Shown in pieces: positions 33,992 through 44,118 of a stretch of DNA of 64,000 nt. The stretch spans positions 2,666,001 through 2,730,000 of the forward strand of contig OY782765.1 in NCBI GenBank assembly GCA_963678275.1, given 5' to 3'. The notes under the pieces were generated by a model. It had not been told where the DNA came from. It did not search any database and worked only from the letters and a program-made list of their open reading frames with translations. Position numbers and translations under genes: made by a program. The stretch comes from G963677445 sp963678275 (GTDB taxonomy: Bacteria; Bacteroidota; Ignavibacteria; Ignavibacteriales; Melioribacteraceae). Positions within the stretch are counted from its first letter, which is position 1; the number at the start of each line of letters is the position of its first letter.

Positions 33992-35227
33992 TTATATTAA
34001 ATGTACAACCAGGCCGTCGCGCAGCTTCGGCTCAAACCAGGTTGACTTTGGAGGCATGATTTCATTATTATCCGAGATATTCATCAGGTCATCAACAGTA
34101 ACAGGAAACATTGAGAATGCCACTTTCGCTTTTCCGCTGTCGACAAGTTTTTCCAGTTCGGCTGTTCCTCTTATGCCGCCGATAAAATCTATATTATTAT
34201 CTGTTCTTGGATCTGTTATGTTAAGGAAAGGAGTAAGCAGAAAATTCTGAAGAATACTTACATCCAGATTGTCCCCTACCCCGGGTCCGGGTATAACATT
34301 TTCATTGGGAGTTAAAAAGTACCATTTTTTATCCAGGTACATCCCTATCTGTTTTCTCTCTTTTGGTTCGGCTGTATCAGCAGCTTCAACATTAAAATTG
34401 GATTTTACTTTTTCCATAAATGTCGCGTTATCCATATCATTAAGATTATATACCACACGATTATATGGAAGAATTTTTAATTGTTCGGCAGGGAAAAGAA
34501 CAGCCAGGAAAAAATTGTATTCTTCACTTCCGGTATGTTCAACAGTATTTTCTTTCCTCACCTTCTGCGATCTGCTCGCGCTTGCCGCGCGGTGGTGTCC
34601 GTCGGCGATATAAAGATTTTTCACTTTCTCAATTTCAAATACAACTATATCACTATAATCAGCGGGCATTTTCCAAACAGTATGTTTTACCCCGTCGAGT
34701 GCTTCGAAATCATAAAGAGGCTCGGTTTTTTCCATCGTTTGCGATACAACATTGTTAACCTCATCAACACCCCGGTATGTTAAAAACACTGCTCCTGTCT
34801 GCGCTTCGGTGGTTACAATATGATTTGTTCTGTCATCCTCTTTAACTTTCCTTGTTTTTTCATGTTTCAGGATAACATCATTGTCATAATCTTCCACTGA
34901 AAAAGTCGCCGCTATTCCCACCTGCTCCTGATCGCCCATTATCAGACGGTAAACATAAAAACAGGGCTTTTCGTCCTGGACCAAAGGAGCTTCGGCAATC
35001 AGCCTTTGAAGATTCTTCTGCGCTTTTTCATAAACTGATTTGTCATAGGGATTTACATTTTCATCAAGTTCTATTTCCGATCTTGTAACACGTAAAAAGC
35101 TGATCGGGTTATTTCTGGCCATATCGGCAGCTTCTTCTCTGTTAACAACATCGTAGGGCACGCTGGCTACCAGGTGAGCTACCTTGTTATCAGGTCTAAG
35201 AGCTTTAAAGGGTCTTATTACTGCCAT
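33992..35227 (-). CDS. DUF1015 family protein
   Basis: 411 residues, full length for DUF1015 (COG4198). Start MAVIRPFKALRPDNK with AGGAG before it. Typical segments are SVPYDVVNREEA, FYVYRLIMGDQEQVGIAA, KHEKTRKVKEDDRTNH and YIADGHHRAASA. The family has a ParB-like or kinase-like fold in some descriptions and is strongly linked to serine metabolism genes; free-serine kinase activity is known in some members. It starts the DUF1015-serC operon. The biochemical role here is not proven. Confidence 0.92.
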   Translation of the reverse strand: MAVIRPFKALRPDNKVAHLVASVPYDVVNREEAADMARNNPISFLRVTRSEIELDENVNPYDKSVYEKAQKNLQRLIAEAPLVQDEKPCFYVYRLIMGDQEQVGIAATFSVEDYDNDVILKHEKTRKVKEDDRTNHIVTTEAQTGAVFLTYRGVDEVNNVVSQTMEKTEPLYDFEALDGVKHTVWKMPADYSDIVVFEIEKVKNLYIADGHHRAASASRSQKVRKENTVEHTGSEEYNFFLAVLFPAEQLKILPYNRVVYNLNDMDNATFMEKVKSNFNVEAADTAEPKERKQIGMYLDKKWYFLTPNENVIPGPGVGDNLDVSILQNFLLTPFLNITDPRTDNNIDFIGGIRGTAELEKLVDSGKAKVAFSMFPVTVDDLMNISDNNEIMPPKSTWFEPKLRDGLVVHLI

Positions 35228-35421
35228 ATTTTCTCCTGATTATTCATTATCTTTTTATTCCCGCGGGGGGTAAAAGTAACGGTAATATTATTTACAATAA
35301 CAATTGGTAAAATATCAAAAGGGGAATTAAATCCCAAAAAAATTCTTTTTTTTAACCTTCCTTTGACCATACCATACAACATTATTATATTAGGGGATAA
35401 CAACTCAATTTTCTGACGGAT

Positions 35422-37041
35422 ATGAAGAAATTTTCAATATTATTTATTCTGCTCGTAACTGTTTTTTCAGCATTCAACACTTCGGCGCAAAGAAGATTTA
35501 ACATCACTGTTTTTTTTGACGGGGAAGAAACATTAATCGAATATAATGAAATCCATGGTATGTATTATGTTTCGGCCGTTGAATTGGCAAAAGCCTTTGC
35601 CGGCGCCATCTATTACAACAGTAAAGCTGCCAAAGCGGAAATTAAGCTGAGAAATTACAATATCAAAATTACCGGTAGAAACCAGTTTATCAGCCTCGTA
35701 TCGCCCGATTCGAAGAAACAAAAGCTCTACCAGATTCCACTTTCAACTCTTATGGCAAGAGGAGATGTGATTGTGCCTCTCGATTACATGATTCCCTATC
35801 TTGAGATGGCTACAGGTTACAGACTCGATTATGACAAAAAACGGAGAATAATAAAAACCGGGGAAGCTTCTCCGGTGGCGAGTCATGATCCTGATCTGCG
35901 TAAAAGCTCCTCTTTCGAAAATGTCGATTCCGATTTCGATCTTTTCGGGATAGCGCTCGAGGAAAGGTCGAACGGAACACTTATTAAGCTAACGACTTCA
36001 CGGGAACTGCCCGGTTTCAGGAGCGCGCTCAGGAATGAGACACTGTTTTTATTCCTGACCGGTATATCTGTTGACCCCGCGCTCGAAGAAAAATTTAAAG
36101 CGGAAGGACTCGTTTCCGGCCTCTCAATAAAAAAAGTCGCGCAGACTGTACAGCTCGAATTCCCCCTTAAAAAGGGAATAACAAAACATGAAACCTTTAA
36201 GGACCCTGAGACCGGAGAACTTATTATAACCCTGCATAATAAGCTACTCGATAATAAAACAGAGATTAAGGATCCGGGACTGGTGGAAATTACACCTGAA
36301 AAAATTAAAGAAGAGAAAGAAAAGCATAAATGGGAATTTGACTGTATTGTAATCGATCCGGGTCATGGCGGCAGGGATGGCGGCGCTGTCGGTTACAGAG
36401 GAACCAGGGAAAAAGATGTCAACCTTAAGATAGCCCTTAAGCTTGGCAACCTGATCAGTAAAAATATGGATAGTGTTAAAGTGGTATATACAAGAAAGGA
36501 TGATACTTTTCTGGAGCTTTATAAAAGGGGTCAGATAGCGAATGAAAATAACGGCAAACTCTTCATTTCGATTCACTGCAACTCTTACCGAAAAAAACCC
36601 AGCAAACCACGTGGTTTTGAGGTCTATCTGCTGCGGCCCGGCAGAACAAAGGAAGCTATTGAAATAGCGGAATTCGAAAACAGCGTTATTGAATTTGAGG
36701 AAAATCCCGGGAAATATAAAAAACTGACAGATGAAAATTTTATTCTTGTCAGTATGGCACATTCTTCTTATATGCGTTATTCTGAAAAATTCAGTGATAT
36801 TCTGAATAACAACTGGCTTACAGGAGCCTCAATCCCTTCGCGGGGCATTAAGCAGGCTGGGTTTTATGTGCTCGTAGGCGCTTCCATGCCCGGAGTTCTT
36901 ATTGAAGCGGGTTTTCTTTCCAACAGAGAGGATGAACAGTACCTTCGTTCCGATAAAGGACAAAACCAGATAGCCCGGACATTATTCAAATCTGTCAGGG
37001 AATTTAAAAATTATTACGATAAATCTCTGAACGGTTCATAA
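35422..37041 (+). CDS. N-acetylmuramoyl-L-alanine amidase with N-terminal stalk-like domains
   Basis: 539 residues with signal peptide MKKFSILFILLVTVFSAFNTSAQ. Residues about 25-145 resemble a copper-amine-oxidase-like N-terminal (stalk) domain: MYYVSAVELAKAFAG, then MARGDVIVPLDYMIP. Residues about 170-285 look like an AMIN domain, which localises amidases to septal peptidoglycan. The Amidase_3 domain (about 310-530) has VIDPGHGGRDGGAVG (His), GTREKDVNLKIA (Glu), LFISIHCNSYRK (His) and the catalytic Glu in VLIEAGFLSN. It probably splits daughter cells, unlike the lipoprotein amidase at 12306-13358. Confidence 0.93.
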   Translation: MKKFSILFILLVTVFSAFNTSAQRRFNITVFFDGEETLIEYNEIHGMYYVSAVELAKAFAGAIYYNSKAAKAEIKLRNYNIKITGRNQFISLVSPDSKKQKLYQIPLSTLMARGDVIVPLDYMIPYLEMATGYRLDYDKKRRIIKTGEASPVASHDPDLRKSSSFENVDSDFDLFGIALEERSNGTLIKLTTSRELPGFRSALRNETLFLFLTGISVDPALEEKFKAEGLVSGLSIKKVAQTVQLEFPLKKGITKHETFKDPETGELIITLHNKLLDNKTEIKDPGLVEITPEKIKEEKEKHKWEFDCIVIDPGHGGRDGGAVGYRGTREKDVNLKIALKLGNLISKNMDSVKVVYTRKDDTFLELYKRGQIANENNGKLFISIHCNSYRKKPSKPRGFEVYLLRPGRTKEAIEIAEFENSVIEFEENPGKYKKLTDENFILVSMAHSSYMRYSEKFSDILNNNWLTGASIPSRGIKQAGFYVLVGASMPGVLIEAGFLSNREDEQYLRSDKGQNQIARTLFKSVREFKNYYDKSLNGS

Positions 37042-37112
37042 CAAAATAGTGTTATCGAAAAATAACTGGAGATTTTTACTTTTTTATATCAATTTAACAA
37101 CCGGAATTATCT

Positions 37113-37532
37113 ATGACTAACGCACAAAAATGGGTTGCTGCTTTTCTCTTTTTATTTGTTGTTCTTTTTGCCCTTTCCCGCTTTACAAATACTTTTGAAC
37201 CGGAACCTGAAAATCTGAATTATAATTATCAGACAGAGACAACAGAGCCGGATGGGCTCACTCTTATAACCAACGCCGGTTGTCTCTCTTGTCATGGTGA
37301 AAATTTCGAAGGAACCAACCTCGGACCGGCTCTTGTTAAGCTCGATCAGTACTGGTCGAGAGATGAGCTGATAAATTACCTGCGAAGCCCTTCCGATTTT
37401 GCTTCCGGTGATCGTTTCCGCGACTACAAAAAGAAATTTAACAAAGTGGTTATGCCTTCCTATAAACAAATTGATGTTAAAGATCTCGGCAAAATGGTCG
37501 ATTATCTCCTTAAAAATGCCGGGCAAAAATAG
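37113..37532 (+). CDS. Membrane-anchored monohaem cytochrome c
   Basis: 139 residues. An N-terminal TM anchor (about 8-25) is followed by a class I cytochrome c domain: haem site AGCLSCHGENF (CLSCH) and the axial Met in KVVMPSYKQID, with a final helix KDLGKMVDYLLKN. The protein faces the periplasm and carries electrons. It is the first of three cytochrome genes (37113-41436) and sits 71 bases after the amidase. Confidence 0.93.
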   Translation: MTNAQKWVAAFLFLFVVLFALSRFTNTFEPEPENLNYNYQTETTEPDGLTLITNAGCLSCHGENFEGTNLGPALVKLDQYWSRDELINYLRSPSDFASGDRFRDYKKKFNKVVMPSYKQIDVKDLGKMVDYLLKNAGQK

Positions 37533-37700
37533 CTTTTCCCGGCTGATTTATTTTATACTTTTTACTATATCCCGGAAACCTGTAAGCAATTCATATAAAG
37601 GAACTTGCTTATCCGGAATAAAAAAATTATTTTAGAGTATAAAGTATTTTTTCATATAAATTTTAATTGTTTTATTCGTGTAAAATAAGGTAAATGAGTC

Positions 37701-39242
37701 ATGAAATCCCTTTTGCATATTTTACTTCTCCTTTTCGCCGTGACATTTATTTATGGCCAGGAAAAAAATCCCAACGATAATTGTTTCCGTTGTCACGGGA
37801 TGAAAACTCTTGGTAAACGAACAGACCACTCTGGTTTGATAAAGGACCTCTCAATTGATAAGTCCGATTTTGAACTTTCCAATCATGCCGGGTTTTATTG
37901 CATTGATTGCCATTCGGAAGATTTCGAAACTTTTCCGCATACAGAGGATGCCGCAGATGAAGAAATAGCGTGCACCGACTGTCATGAAGATGATCCCGAC
38001 TCAAGCTTCATTATGTTCGAACAGATAGAAACAGCGTTTGACGCCAGTATTCATAAAGAACTCCTCGGTGATGATTTTACATGTTTTAATTGTCACGACG
38101 CCCATAGTTTCAGAATTCAGGCGCGGCTTTCAGAAAACATAAAACAAACCGTTCTTTATGATAATCAAATATGTATGGATTGTCATAATAACTCGGATAA
38201 ACTGAATCTTTATACCGGAAGGGTTTTTCCAAATCTAAAGGTGACGCACGACTGGCTGCCCCATCAGCAGCTCCACTGGGAAAATGTCAGGTGTATCGAT
38301 TGTCACACCTCGGCTGAAGAACCTGGTGTGGCCCATAACATTCTGCCGAAAACCGAAGCGGTCAGGAATTGTGTGGAATGTCATTCTACTGAAAGCAGGC
38401 TGGCTCATACCTTATATAAGTTCCAGACACAGAGTGAACGCTCGGAAGCAGGCTTTTTTAATGCTGTAATTATGAATAACTCTTACGTTATCGGCGCTAC
38501 ACGAAATTATTACCTGAATATTCTGAGCTTCATTATTTTCGGCGTCACTCTTATTGCTCTTTCGGTTCATGGCTGGAACTATGCCGGAGCGAAAAAAAGG
38601 AAAACAACAAAAGCAAAAATTCACCGGGAATATTTTTATCCCATGTGGCTGAGATTATGGCACTGGATAAACGCCATTCTGTTCCTGCTCCTTATCTTTT
38701 CAGGAATTACTTTGCAGTACGCTTCCGTTGAAGATCCATTCCTTAGCTTTGACAGCGCGATAACAATTCATAATACATGCGGTATTTTACTTACTCTTAA
38801 TTACCTACTTTTTTTCCTCGGCAATCTGGTAACTGGTAATTATAAACAATATGTACCAAAACTGAAGGGTATTATTAACCGTCTTTTCCTTCAGGCAAAA
38901 TTCTACCTGATAGGAATTTTCAGAAATGATCCTCATCCGTTCCACACAACAATCGATAAAAAGTTTAATCCGCTTCAGCAGATAACTTATCTCCAGATTA
39001 TGTATGTGGCAATTCCAATCATGCTGGTTACCGGATGGGCGCTTCTCTTTCCCGAATTTATCTTTGAGGACTTCTTCGGTGAAAGCGGATTAGGTCTAAC
39101 CGCCCTTCTGCATACCATAACCGGCTTTTTCTTATCATTATTTATGTTCGGTCATATTTATCTCGCGACAACAGGAACCTCTGTGATGAGCAATATAAGA
39201 GCAATGATAAACGGATGGCACGAAACCGAACAAGAACATTAA
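37701..39242 (+). CDS. Heptahaem cytochrome c fused to a membrane cytochrome b domain
   Basis: 513 residues. After signal peptide MKSLLHILLLLFAVTFIYGQ there are seven CXXCH sites within about 240 residues: CFRCH, CIDCH, CTDCH, CFNCH, CMDCH, CIDCH and CVECH. From about 265 a TM helix leads to a four- to five-helix cytochrome b561-like domain with candidate haem-b histidines in RLWHWINA, IHNTCG, LLHTITG and FGHIYLA. The pattern is that of a quinol:cytochrome c oxidoreductase that hands electrons to the next gene. A role in reducing an external acceptor is possible. The octahaem gene follows after 19 bases. Confidence 0.92.
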   Translation: MKSLLHILLLLFAVTFIYGQEKNPNDNCFRCHGMKTLGKRTDHSGLIKDLSIDKSDFELSNHAGFYCIDCHSEDFETFPHTEDAADEEIACTDCHEDDPDSSFIMFEQIETAFDASIHKELLGDDFTCFNCHDAHSFRIQARLSENIKQTVLYDNQICMDCHNNSDKLNLYTGRVFPNLKVTHDWLPHQQLHWENVRCIDCHTSAEEPGVAHNILPKTEAVRNCVECHSTESRLAHTLYKFQTQSERSEAGFFNAVIMNNSYVIGATRNYYLNILSFIIFGVTLIALSVHGWNYAGAKKRKTTKAKIHREYFYPMWLRLWHWINAILFLLLIFSGITLQYASVEDPFLSFDSAITIHNTCGILLTLNYLLFFLGNLVTGNYKQYVPKLKGIINRLFLQAKFYLIGIFRNDPHPFHTTIDKKFNPLQQITYLQIMYVAIPIMLVTGWALLFPEFIFEDFFGESGLGLTALLHTITGFFLSLFMFGHIYLATTGTSVMSNIRAMINGWHETEQEH

Positions 39243-39261
39243 TCCCCGCGGAGATATTACA

Positions 39262-41436
39262 ATGAAAGAAACATTCATAGATTTTTTAAAAACATTAAGA
39301 GGTAAAATTCTTTTCGGAATTGCTCTCCTTTACTTTATCGGATGGCTGTTCATGCGCTTTATTTACCCTTCCGCTTTCGAATGGTATACCGGTGTGAAGA
39401 ACGCTCCTCTTACCTTTGATACAAGTGTTGAACTTACCGATAATGAGTTTGACGCCCTTGTAAAAGAAATTGTTTATGAAGAAAGAATTGACCGGGCCAG
39501 GGAAATTACCAGTGATATCGAAGATGAATTCACCCGGAACGAAAGAGTGAAAATGCTTCTGAACACCAACTCCTTTCGTGAAGAGTCCGATTATAAACAT
39601 ATCAAGTATTTCACCGATGCCGGAATCCGGAAGTATGAAGGCCCCAAAACCTGCCTCCGGTGCCATGAAACAATGAAAGTAAGAAAACCGGACGGCACAA
39701 TTGAGGAAGTAAATACAATGGATGATATTGTAAATACAGTCCATTTCCAATTTCAAAATATGGCTGGCGGATTTACAACCTATGGTTATGACGGCAGAAA
39801 GGTCAATGAAGGACGGCCGATACCGGTTGGCAAAATTGACCGCGCGTGCGGAATCCCGGGCAGTTTTTCATGGACAGGCTGGGCCGAACTTATTGAAACT
39901 TATCCCGAACACCTGGATGGTGAAATGGAACTGAGAAGTGAAGGCTGCGGACAGTGTCATATCGGAGGTAATTATCACCCTGCTACAGAACGAATGATGC
40001 CGATCGGTGATGTTGCCGAAAGCGCGAAAGATGGAATCGACTGCCTGATCTGCCACTCGCAGAAATATGATATGAACCATAAATATGTTATTAAAGATGA
40101 TGTGGGCACCCGCTGGAATCAGGACAGAACTTTAAAAGCCGCGATGACTGTTACCAATCCTTCCAGCGAAAACTGTCTTAATTGTCATCAGCACAATATG
40201 GGCGGCGACGTTTACGCCAATAATGTGTCGGCAAAAAGTCTCGGTTATAAAAATAAACGGCTTTTACATGAAGGCGCTAAAAGGGGAAATCCTTTCAGTC
40301 CCGAGCATGATGTTCACGCCCGCGCCGGCGTTCAGTGTACAGACTGCCATCAGCCGGAAGGACATAAAATTCCGCGCGGAATAAAAGGAACCGACCTTGT
40401 GGCTAATGATCTGCCTGGTAAAACCGTTGACTGTCAGAACTGCCATACCGCGGCTCCTCACAGCGCAAATGAAGATATCGCGGTTATGCTTAACGGACAT
40501 ATCGACGTTATAGCATGCGAAACCTGCCATATAAAAAATCTGGAAGAGTTTAATGTTGTTTTAAGGGACTGGGTAAATCCCAAATGGAATGCTGAAGAAG
40601 GAGTCTATACTCCAACCGATGTTCTCCATGCGGGAGAAGCGAATGAGGGATTTACCTTTTTATGGTTCAATGGCAACGGAACCTTCCTCGCGAACGCTCT
40701 CGGAAATAATCCCGATACTTCAGGTTCCGATAGATACAACCCCCTTATGGATCACCTTACCGGCCTTGTGGATGACGAGGACGCTGAAAAAGTAAAAGAA
40801 GAACTGAAACATATATTCGCCGATCAGGATATGGATTACGACAAATATATTGAAGGTTTCAACAACACTCTCTCTCAGATGTCGGAAGAACTGGTGAAAA
40901 AACGGGCTGAGATGATTGATGAAAATATCAAACCTCTGCAGAATATGGGTAAAAGTAAAATATATCCCTTCAAACTCTTTAACGCGAATATGTTCGAAGA
41001 TCTGAACAATGAAGGTCCCTTCGGCGCTATGATACTTCCATTCGATTATCCGACTTATTACCAGACAGGAAAACCTCTTGAGGCGGTAAAAAAAGCAATT
41101 CAGCACCCTATTGTTAAAAGGATGTATCAATTTCCATTCAAAGCCTACATGATGGATGAGTTCATGTATTATTTCGGGGTGGATGAGTGGAGCACTGAAT
41201 TTCCGCTTGATGACGATGGCAACTTCAAGAATGTTGAGCCGAAATGGATGCGGCAATATGGCACTCTCATGGTTAATCATGGCATTCAGAAAGAAGGCCG
41301 GACATGCGGTGAATGCCACTCAGATAACGGCATTCTCAATTTCGAACGCCTTGGTTATTCACCGGAAAGAGCGGCCGAACTAAGGAACATTCCTGAAATG
41401 AAATTCTTCGGCAAAGATAAAATAACCCGAAAATAA
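39262..41436 (+). CDS. Octahaem c-type cytochrome
   Basis: 724 residues with an N-terminal membrane anchor (about 14-32). Eight CXXCH sites: CLRCH, CGQCH, CLICH, CLNCH, CTDCH, CQNCH, CETCH, and a last one far toward the C-terminus, CGECH, near residue 695. A long stretch without haem (about 430-690) probably forms a separate domain. It may be related to octahaem reductases such as tetrathionate reductase, but I cannot confirm this. No catalytic CXXCK site is visible. It lies 19 bases after the heptahaem-b protein, with GGAG before its ATG, and ends at a strong terminator. Confidence 0.9.
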   Translation: MKETFIDFLKTLRGKILFGIALLYFIGWLFMRFIYPSAFEWYTGVKNAPLTFDTSVELTDNEFDALVKEIVYEERIDRAREITSDIEDEFTRNERVKMLLNTNSFREESDYKHIKYFTDAGIRKYEGPKTCLRCHETMKVRKPDGTIEEVNTMDDIVNTVHFQFQNMAGGFTTYGYDGRKVNEGRPIPVGKIDRACGIPGSFSWTGWAELIETYPEHLDGEMELRSEGCGQCHIGGNYHPATERMMPIGDVAESAKDGIDCLICHSQKYDMNHKYVIKDDVGTRWNQDRTLKAAMTVTNPSSENCLNCHQHNMGGDVYANNVSAKSLGYKNKRLLHEGAKRGNPFSPEHDVHARAGVQCTDCHQPEGHKIPRGIKGTDLVANDLPGKTVDCQNCHTAAPHSANEDIAVMLNGHIDVIACETCHIKNLEEFNVVLRDWVNPKWNAEEGVYTPTDVLHAGEANEGFTFLWFNGNGTFLANALGNNPDTSGSDRYNPLMDHLTGLVDDEDAEKVKEELKHIFADQDMDYDKYIEGFNNTLSQMSEELVKKRAEMIDENIKPLQNMGKSKIYPFKLFNANMFEDLNNEGPFGAMILPFDYPTYYQTGKPLEAVKKAIQHPIVKRMYQFPFKAYMMDEFMYYFGVDEWSTEFPLDDDGNFKNVEPKWMRQYGTLMVNHGIQKEGRTCGECHSDNGILNFERLGYSPERAAELRNIPEMKFFGKDKITRK

Positions 41437-41447
41437 GTTTTCATCTT

Positions 41448-41486
41448 AAAGCGTGATCTGTAACCGTAAAGATCACGCTTTTTTTC
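41448..41486 (+). terminator. Terminator after the cytochrome cluster
   Basis: AAAGCGTGATCT (41448-41459) pairs with AGATCACGCTTT (41470-41481), followed by TTTTT. Confidence 0.92.
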
Positions 41487-41589
41487 TCCCTCCCTGTAAG
41501 AATCTCTCCAATAATCCTTCCCCTTATTAGCTATCCATTCTTAAAATATTTATTTTTCGTTATTATTTAATCTATTACCCGGAAAGAAT

Positions 41590-42705
41590 TTGAAACTGGC
41601 GATTGTTCACGATTGGTTTTCCGATTTCGCGGGATCGGAAAAATGTATTGAATCATTCACAAATTTGTATCCCGAAGCGGATATTTTTTCTCTCGTCGAT
41701 TTTATGAATGAAAAGGATCGGCAAATAGTTCTTAAAGGGAAAAAAGCAAAGACCAGTTTCATACAGAATCTGCCCTTTTCACAAAAACTTTTCAGAAATT
41801 ACCTTTCTCTTTTTCCACGGGCAATAGAGGAAATTGACCTGAGAGGATATGATGTAATTCTTTCCAGTTCACACGCTTTCGCAAAAGGAATCCTATGTAA
41901 TACTGAGCAGCTTCATATATGTTACTGCCATACTCCCATTCGTTACGCCTGGGACCTTTATCATCAGTATCTTGATGAGGCGGGATTAAAAAAAGGACTA
42001 AAAGCATGGTATGTAAAACGAACTTTGCACAATATAAGGTTATGGGATTCGACCACCGCGAACAGGGTAAATCACTTCATTGCCAATTCTGGTCATATTG
42101 CTAAACGTATTAACAAAATTTATGGTAAAAAAGCTGATGTAATCTATCCCCCTGTTGACACCGATAAATTTGAACTCTGCGCTGAAAAGGAAGATTATTA
42201 CCTTATCGCGGCCCGTTTTGTGCCATATAAAAAAGTAAACCTGGTAATTGAGGCCTTCACGAGGATGCCCGATAAAAAACTCATCGTTGTTTCCGGTGTT
42301 GCGGATATTAAAAAAGCGGGAATAAAAATAACTGAGAATATCGAACTGCTTGACTTTCTTCCTTTTGAGGAATTAAAGAAATATATGCAAAAAGCTAAAG
42401 CTTTCCTCTTTGCCGCCGAGGAAGATTTCGGCATTACAATAGTAGAAGCGCAGGCTTGCGGAACTCCGGTGATCGCATATAAAGTGGGCGGCGCTTCTGA
42501 AACTGTTATCGACGGGAAAACAGGTGTTCATTTCGATGAACAAACTCCTGATTCAATCGTGAAAGCTGTAAATAAATTTGAAGAATCTGTTTCTGCTTTT
42601 GATCCGGATTCAATCAGCCGCCATGCCGCCCGATTTTCACGGGCAATTTTTGAGGAAAAAATATATTACTACATTCTTGACAAATATGAAAAATTCAGGG
42701 AATAG
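41590..42705 (+). CDS. GT4-family glycosyltransferase
   Basis: 371 residues from a TTG at 41590 with GGAAAG seven bases before. The N-terminus MKLAIVHDWFSDFAGSEKC is typical of GT4 mannosyl/glucosyl transferases in polysaccharide clusters. The central HTPIRYAWDLYHQY motif and the C-terminal nucleotide-sugar site EEDFGITIVEAQACGTPVIA (EX7E) are intact. It should transfer a sugar from a nucleotide donor to a lipid-linked acceptor on the cytoplasmic face. The sugar transferase gene follows nine bases later, so the two act together. Confidence 0.93.
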   Translation: MKLAIVHDWFSDFAGSEKCIESFTNLYPEADIFSLVDFMNEKDRQIVLKGKKAKTSFIQNLPFSQKLFRNYLSLFPRAIEEIDLRGYDVILSSSHAFAKGILCNTEQLHICYCHTPIRYAWDLYHQYLDEAGLKKGLKAWYVKRTLHNIRLWDSTTANRVNHFIANSGHIAKRINKIYGKKADVIYPPVDTDKFELCAEKEDYYLIAARFVPYKKVNLVIEAFTRMPDKKLIVVSGVADIKKAGIKITENIELLDFLPFEELKKYMQKAKAFLFAAEEDFGITIVEAQACGTPVIAYKVGGASETVIDGKTGVHFDEQTPDSIVKAVNKFEESVSAFDPDSISRHAARFSRAIFEEKIYYYILDKYEKFRE

Positions 42706-42714
42706 CCGCTGGTT

Positions 42715-44118
42715 ATGTTTGCCAATCAACGTTCAATAAAAAATCTTAAAATTTTCACCGATCTGTGTGTGCTCAACGGCTCTTATATTCTGGCCGGCGG
42801 GCTGGCTCAGTCATTCGAATTGTTATACCAGACTAAAACCTTATGGGCGCTTCTTCTGATTCTTAATGTTGTCTGGATAATGGGTTCAAATGTTTTCAGG
42901 TTTTATGATGAATTCACCGGTAAAAATTATCTCAGACAAATTATCAATCTGTTCCGGAATACCGTAATTCAGATTTTTGTCGCGATTCTTTTCATCTTTC
43001 TGGTTAAAGAACTTTTATTTACACGTTATTTTATTGCTTATTACGCGGTTTTGTTATTCATTTTACTTTTTCTGAAACAGATAATTCTTCGGAAAACTAT
43101 CAAATATTTTCGCAGAAAGGGAAAATATACTCGCAGACTTATGATCATTGGCAGAAGCGAAATAGGGATTCATTTTCTGCAGGAATTAAAAAAAAATTCC
43201 GACCTTACTTATGAATTTAAAGGTTTTGTTGATGATGAGGCGGGTGAAAATGATATAGATTTTCTCGGTACGCCGGTTGAACTCGAAAAGATAATTCATA
43301 GAAATAATATCAGCGACGCCGTTATTGCCCTGCCGATGGAAAAATTCGGAATGCTCGGGCCGATCACACGCACTCTCGATATAAACGCGGTTAAAACATT
43401 TGTTATCCCCGACTACTTTAACTACCTCTCTAACAAATTTGAATTCAACCTCTTCGGCAATCTGCCCATTCTCACTCTTCGCAGCAATCCCCTCGATGAA
43501 GCGCAGTGGAGATTTGTTAAGCGGTCTTTTGATATTATATTTTCGGCGCTGATGATTGTTTTTGTTATCTGGTGGCTCTTTCCTGTTATTGCTATAATTA
43601 TTAAATCAGGCTCAAGAGGACCTGTCTTTTTCCTTCAGGAACGTTACGGACTTAACAACAGTATATTCAAATGCTATAAATTCAGAACAATGACAGAATC
43701 AGCCAGCAAAAGAAAAAATGAAATGAAAGCAGTCACACTTGGCGATTCGAGGGTCACTAAAATCGGCTACTACCTCAGAAAATATAACCTGGATGAGCTT
43801 CCCCAGTTTTTTAATATTCTGAAAGGTGAAATGTCTGTTGTCGGTCCCAGACCGCACACAATTATTTTTAACGACACCTACCAGGGTTATGTTGAGGAAA
43901 TTAAACTGCGCCACAGGGTGAAGCCGGGACTGACAGGATGGGCGCAAATTCATGGTCTCAGGGGTGATGTCCCCGATTTCGAGGAAAATAAAAAACGGAC
44001 CATCCAGAGAATTGAACATGATATATGGTATATAGAGAACTGGAATTTCTGGCTCGATATCCAGATCATTATCGATACTGTTATGCAGGTTATAAGAAGA
44101 AAAAATACAGGGTATTGA
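42715..44118 (+). CDS. Polyprenyl-phosphate sugar-phosphate transferase (WbaP/WcaJ-like)
   Basis: 467 residues. Four N-terminal TM helices and a Rossmann-like segment (RLMIIGRSEIGIHFLQEL) are followed by one more TM helix (about 275-300). The catalytic C-terminal domain has FLQERYGLNNSIFKCYKFRT, YNLDELPQFFNILKGEMS, VVGPRPH and KPGLTGWAQIHGLRGD. It starts repeat-unit synthesis by loading a sugar phosphate on undecaprenyl phosphate. With the glycosyltransferase it makes a minimal exopolysaccharide pair; the rest of a cluster is not in the window. Confidence 0.95.
   Translation: MFANQRSIKNLKIFTDLCVLNGSYILAGGLAQSFELLYQTKTLWALLLILNVVWIMGSNVFRFYDEFTGKNYLRQIINLFRNTVIQIFVAILFIFLVKELLFTRYFIAYYAVLLFILLFLKQIILRKTIKYFRRKGKYTRRLMIIGRSEIGIHFLQELKKNSDLTYEFKGFVDDEAGENDIDFLGTPVELEKIIHRNNISDAVIALPMEKFGMLGPITRTLDINAVKTFVIPDYFNYLSNKFEFNLFGNLPILTLRSNPLDEAQWRFVKRSFDIIFSALMIVFVIWWLFPVIAIIIKSGSRGPVFFLQERYGLNNSIFKCYKFRTMTESASKRKNEMKAVTLGDSRVTKIGYYLRKYNLDELPQFFNILKGEMSVVGPRPHTIIFNDTYQGYVEEIKLRHRVKPGLTGWAQIHGLRGDVPDFEENKKRTIQRIEHDIWYIENWNFWLDIQIIIDTVMQVIRRKNTGY

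Noticed and set aside
37701..39242. Formate dehydrogenase or hydrogenase cytochrome b subunit
   Set aside because: The b domain is similar in type, but it is fused to seven haem-c sites and no dehydrogenase or hydrogenase subunits are nearby.
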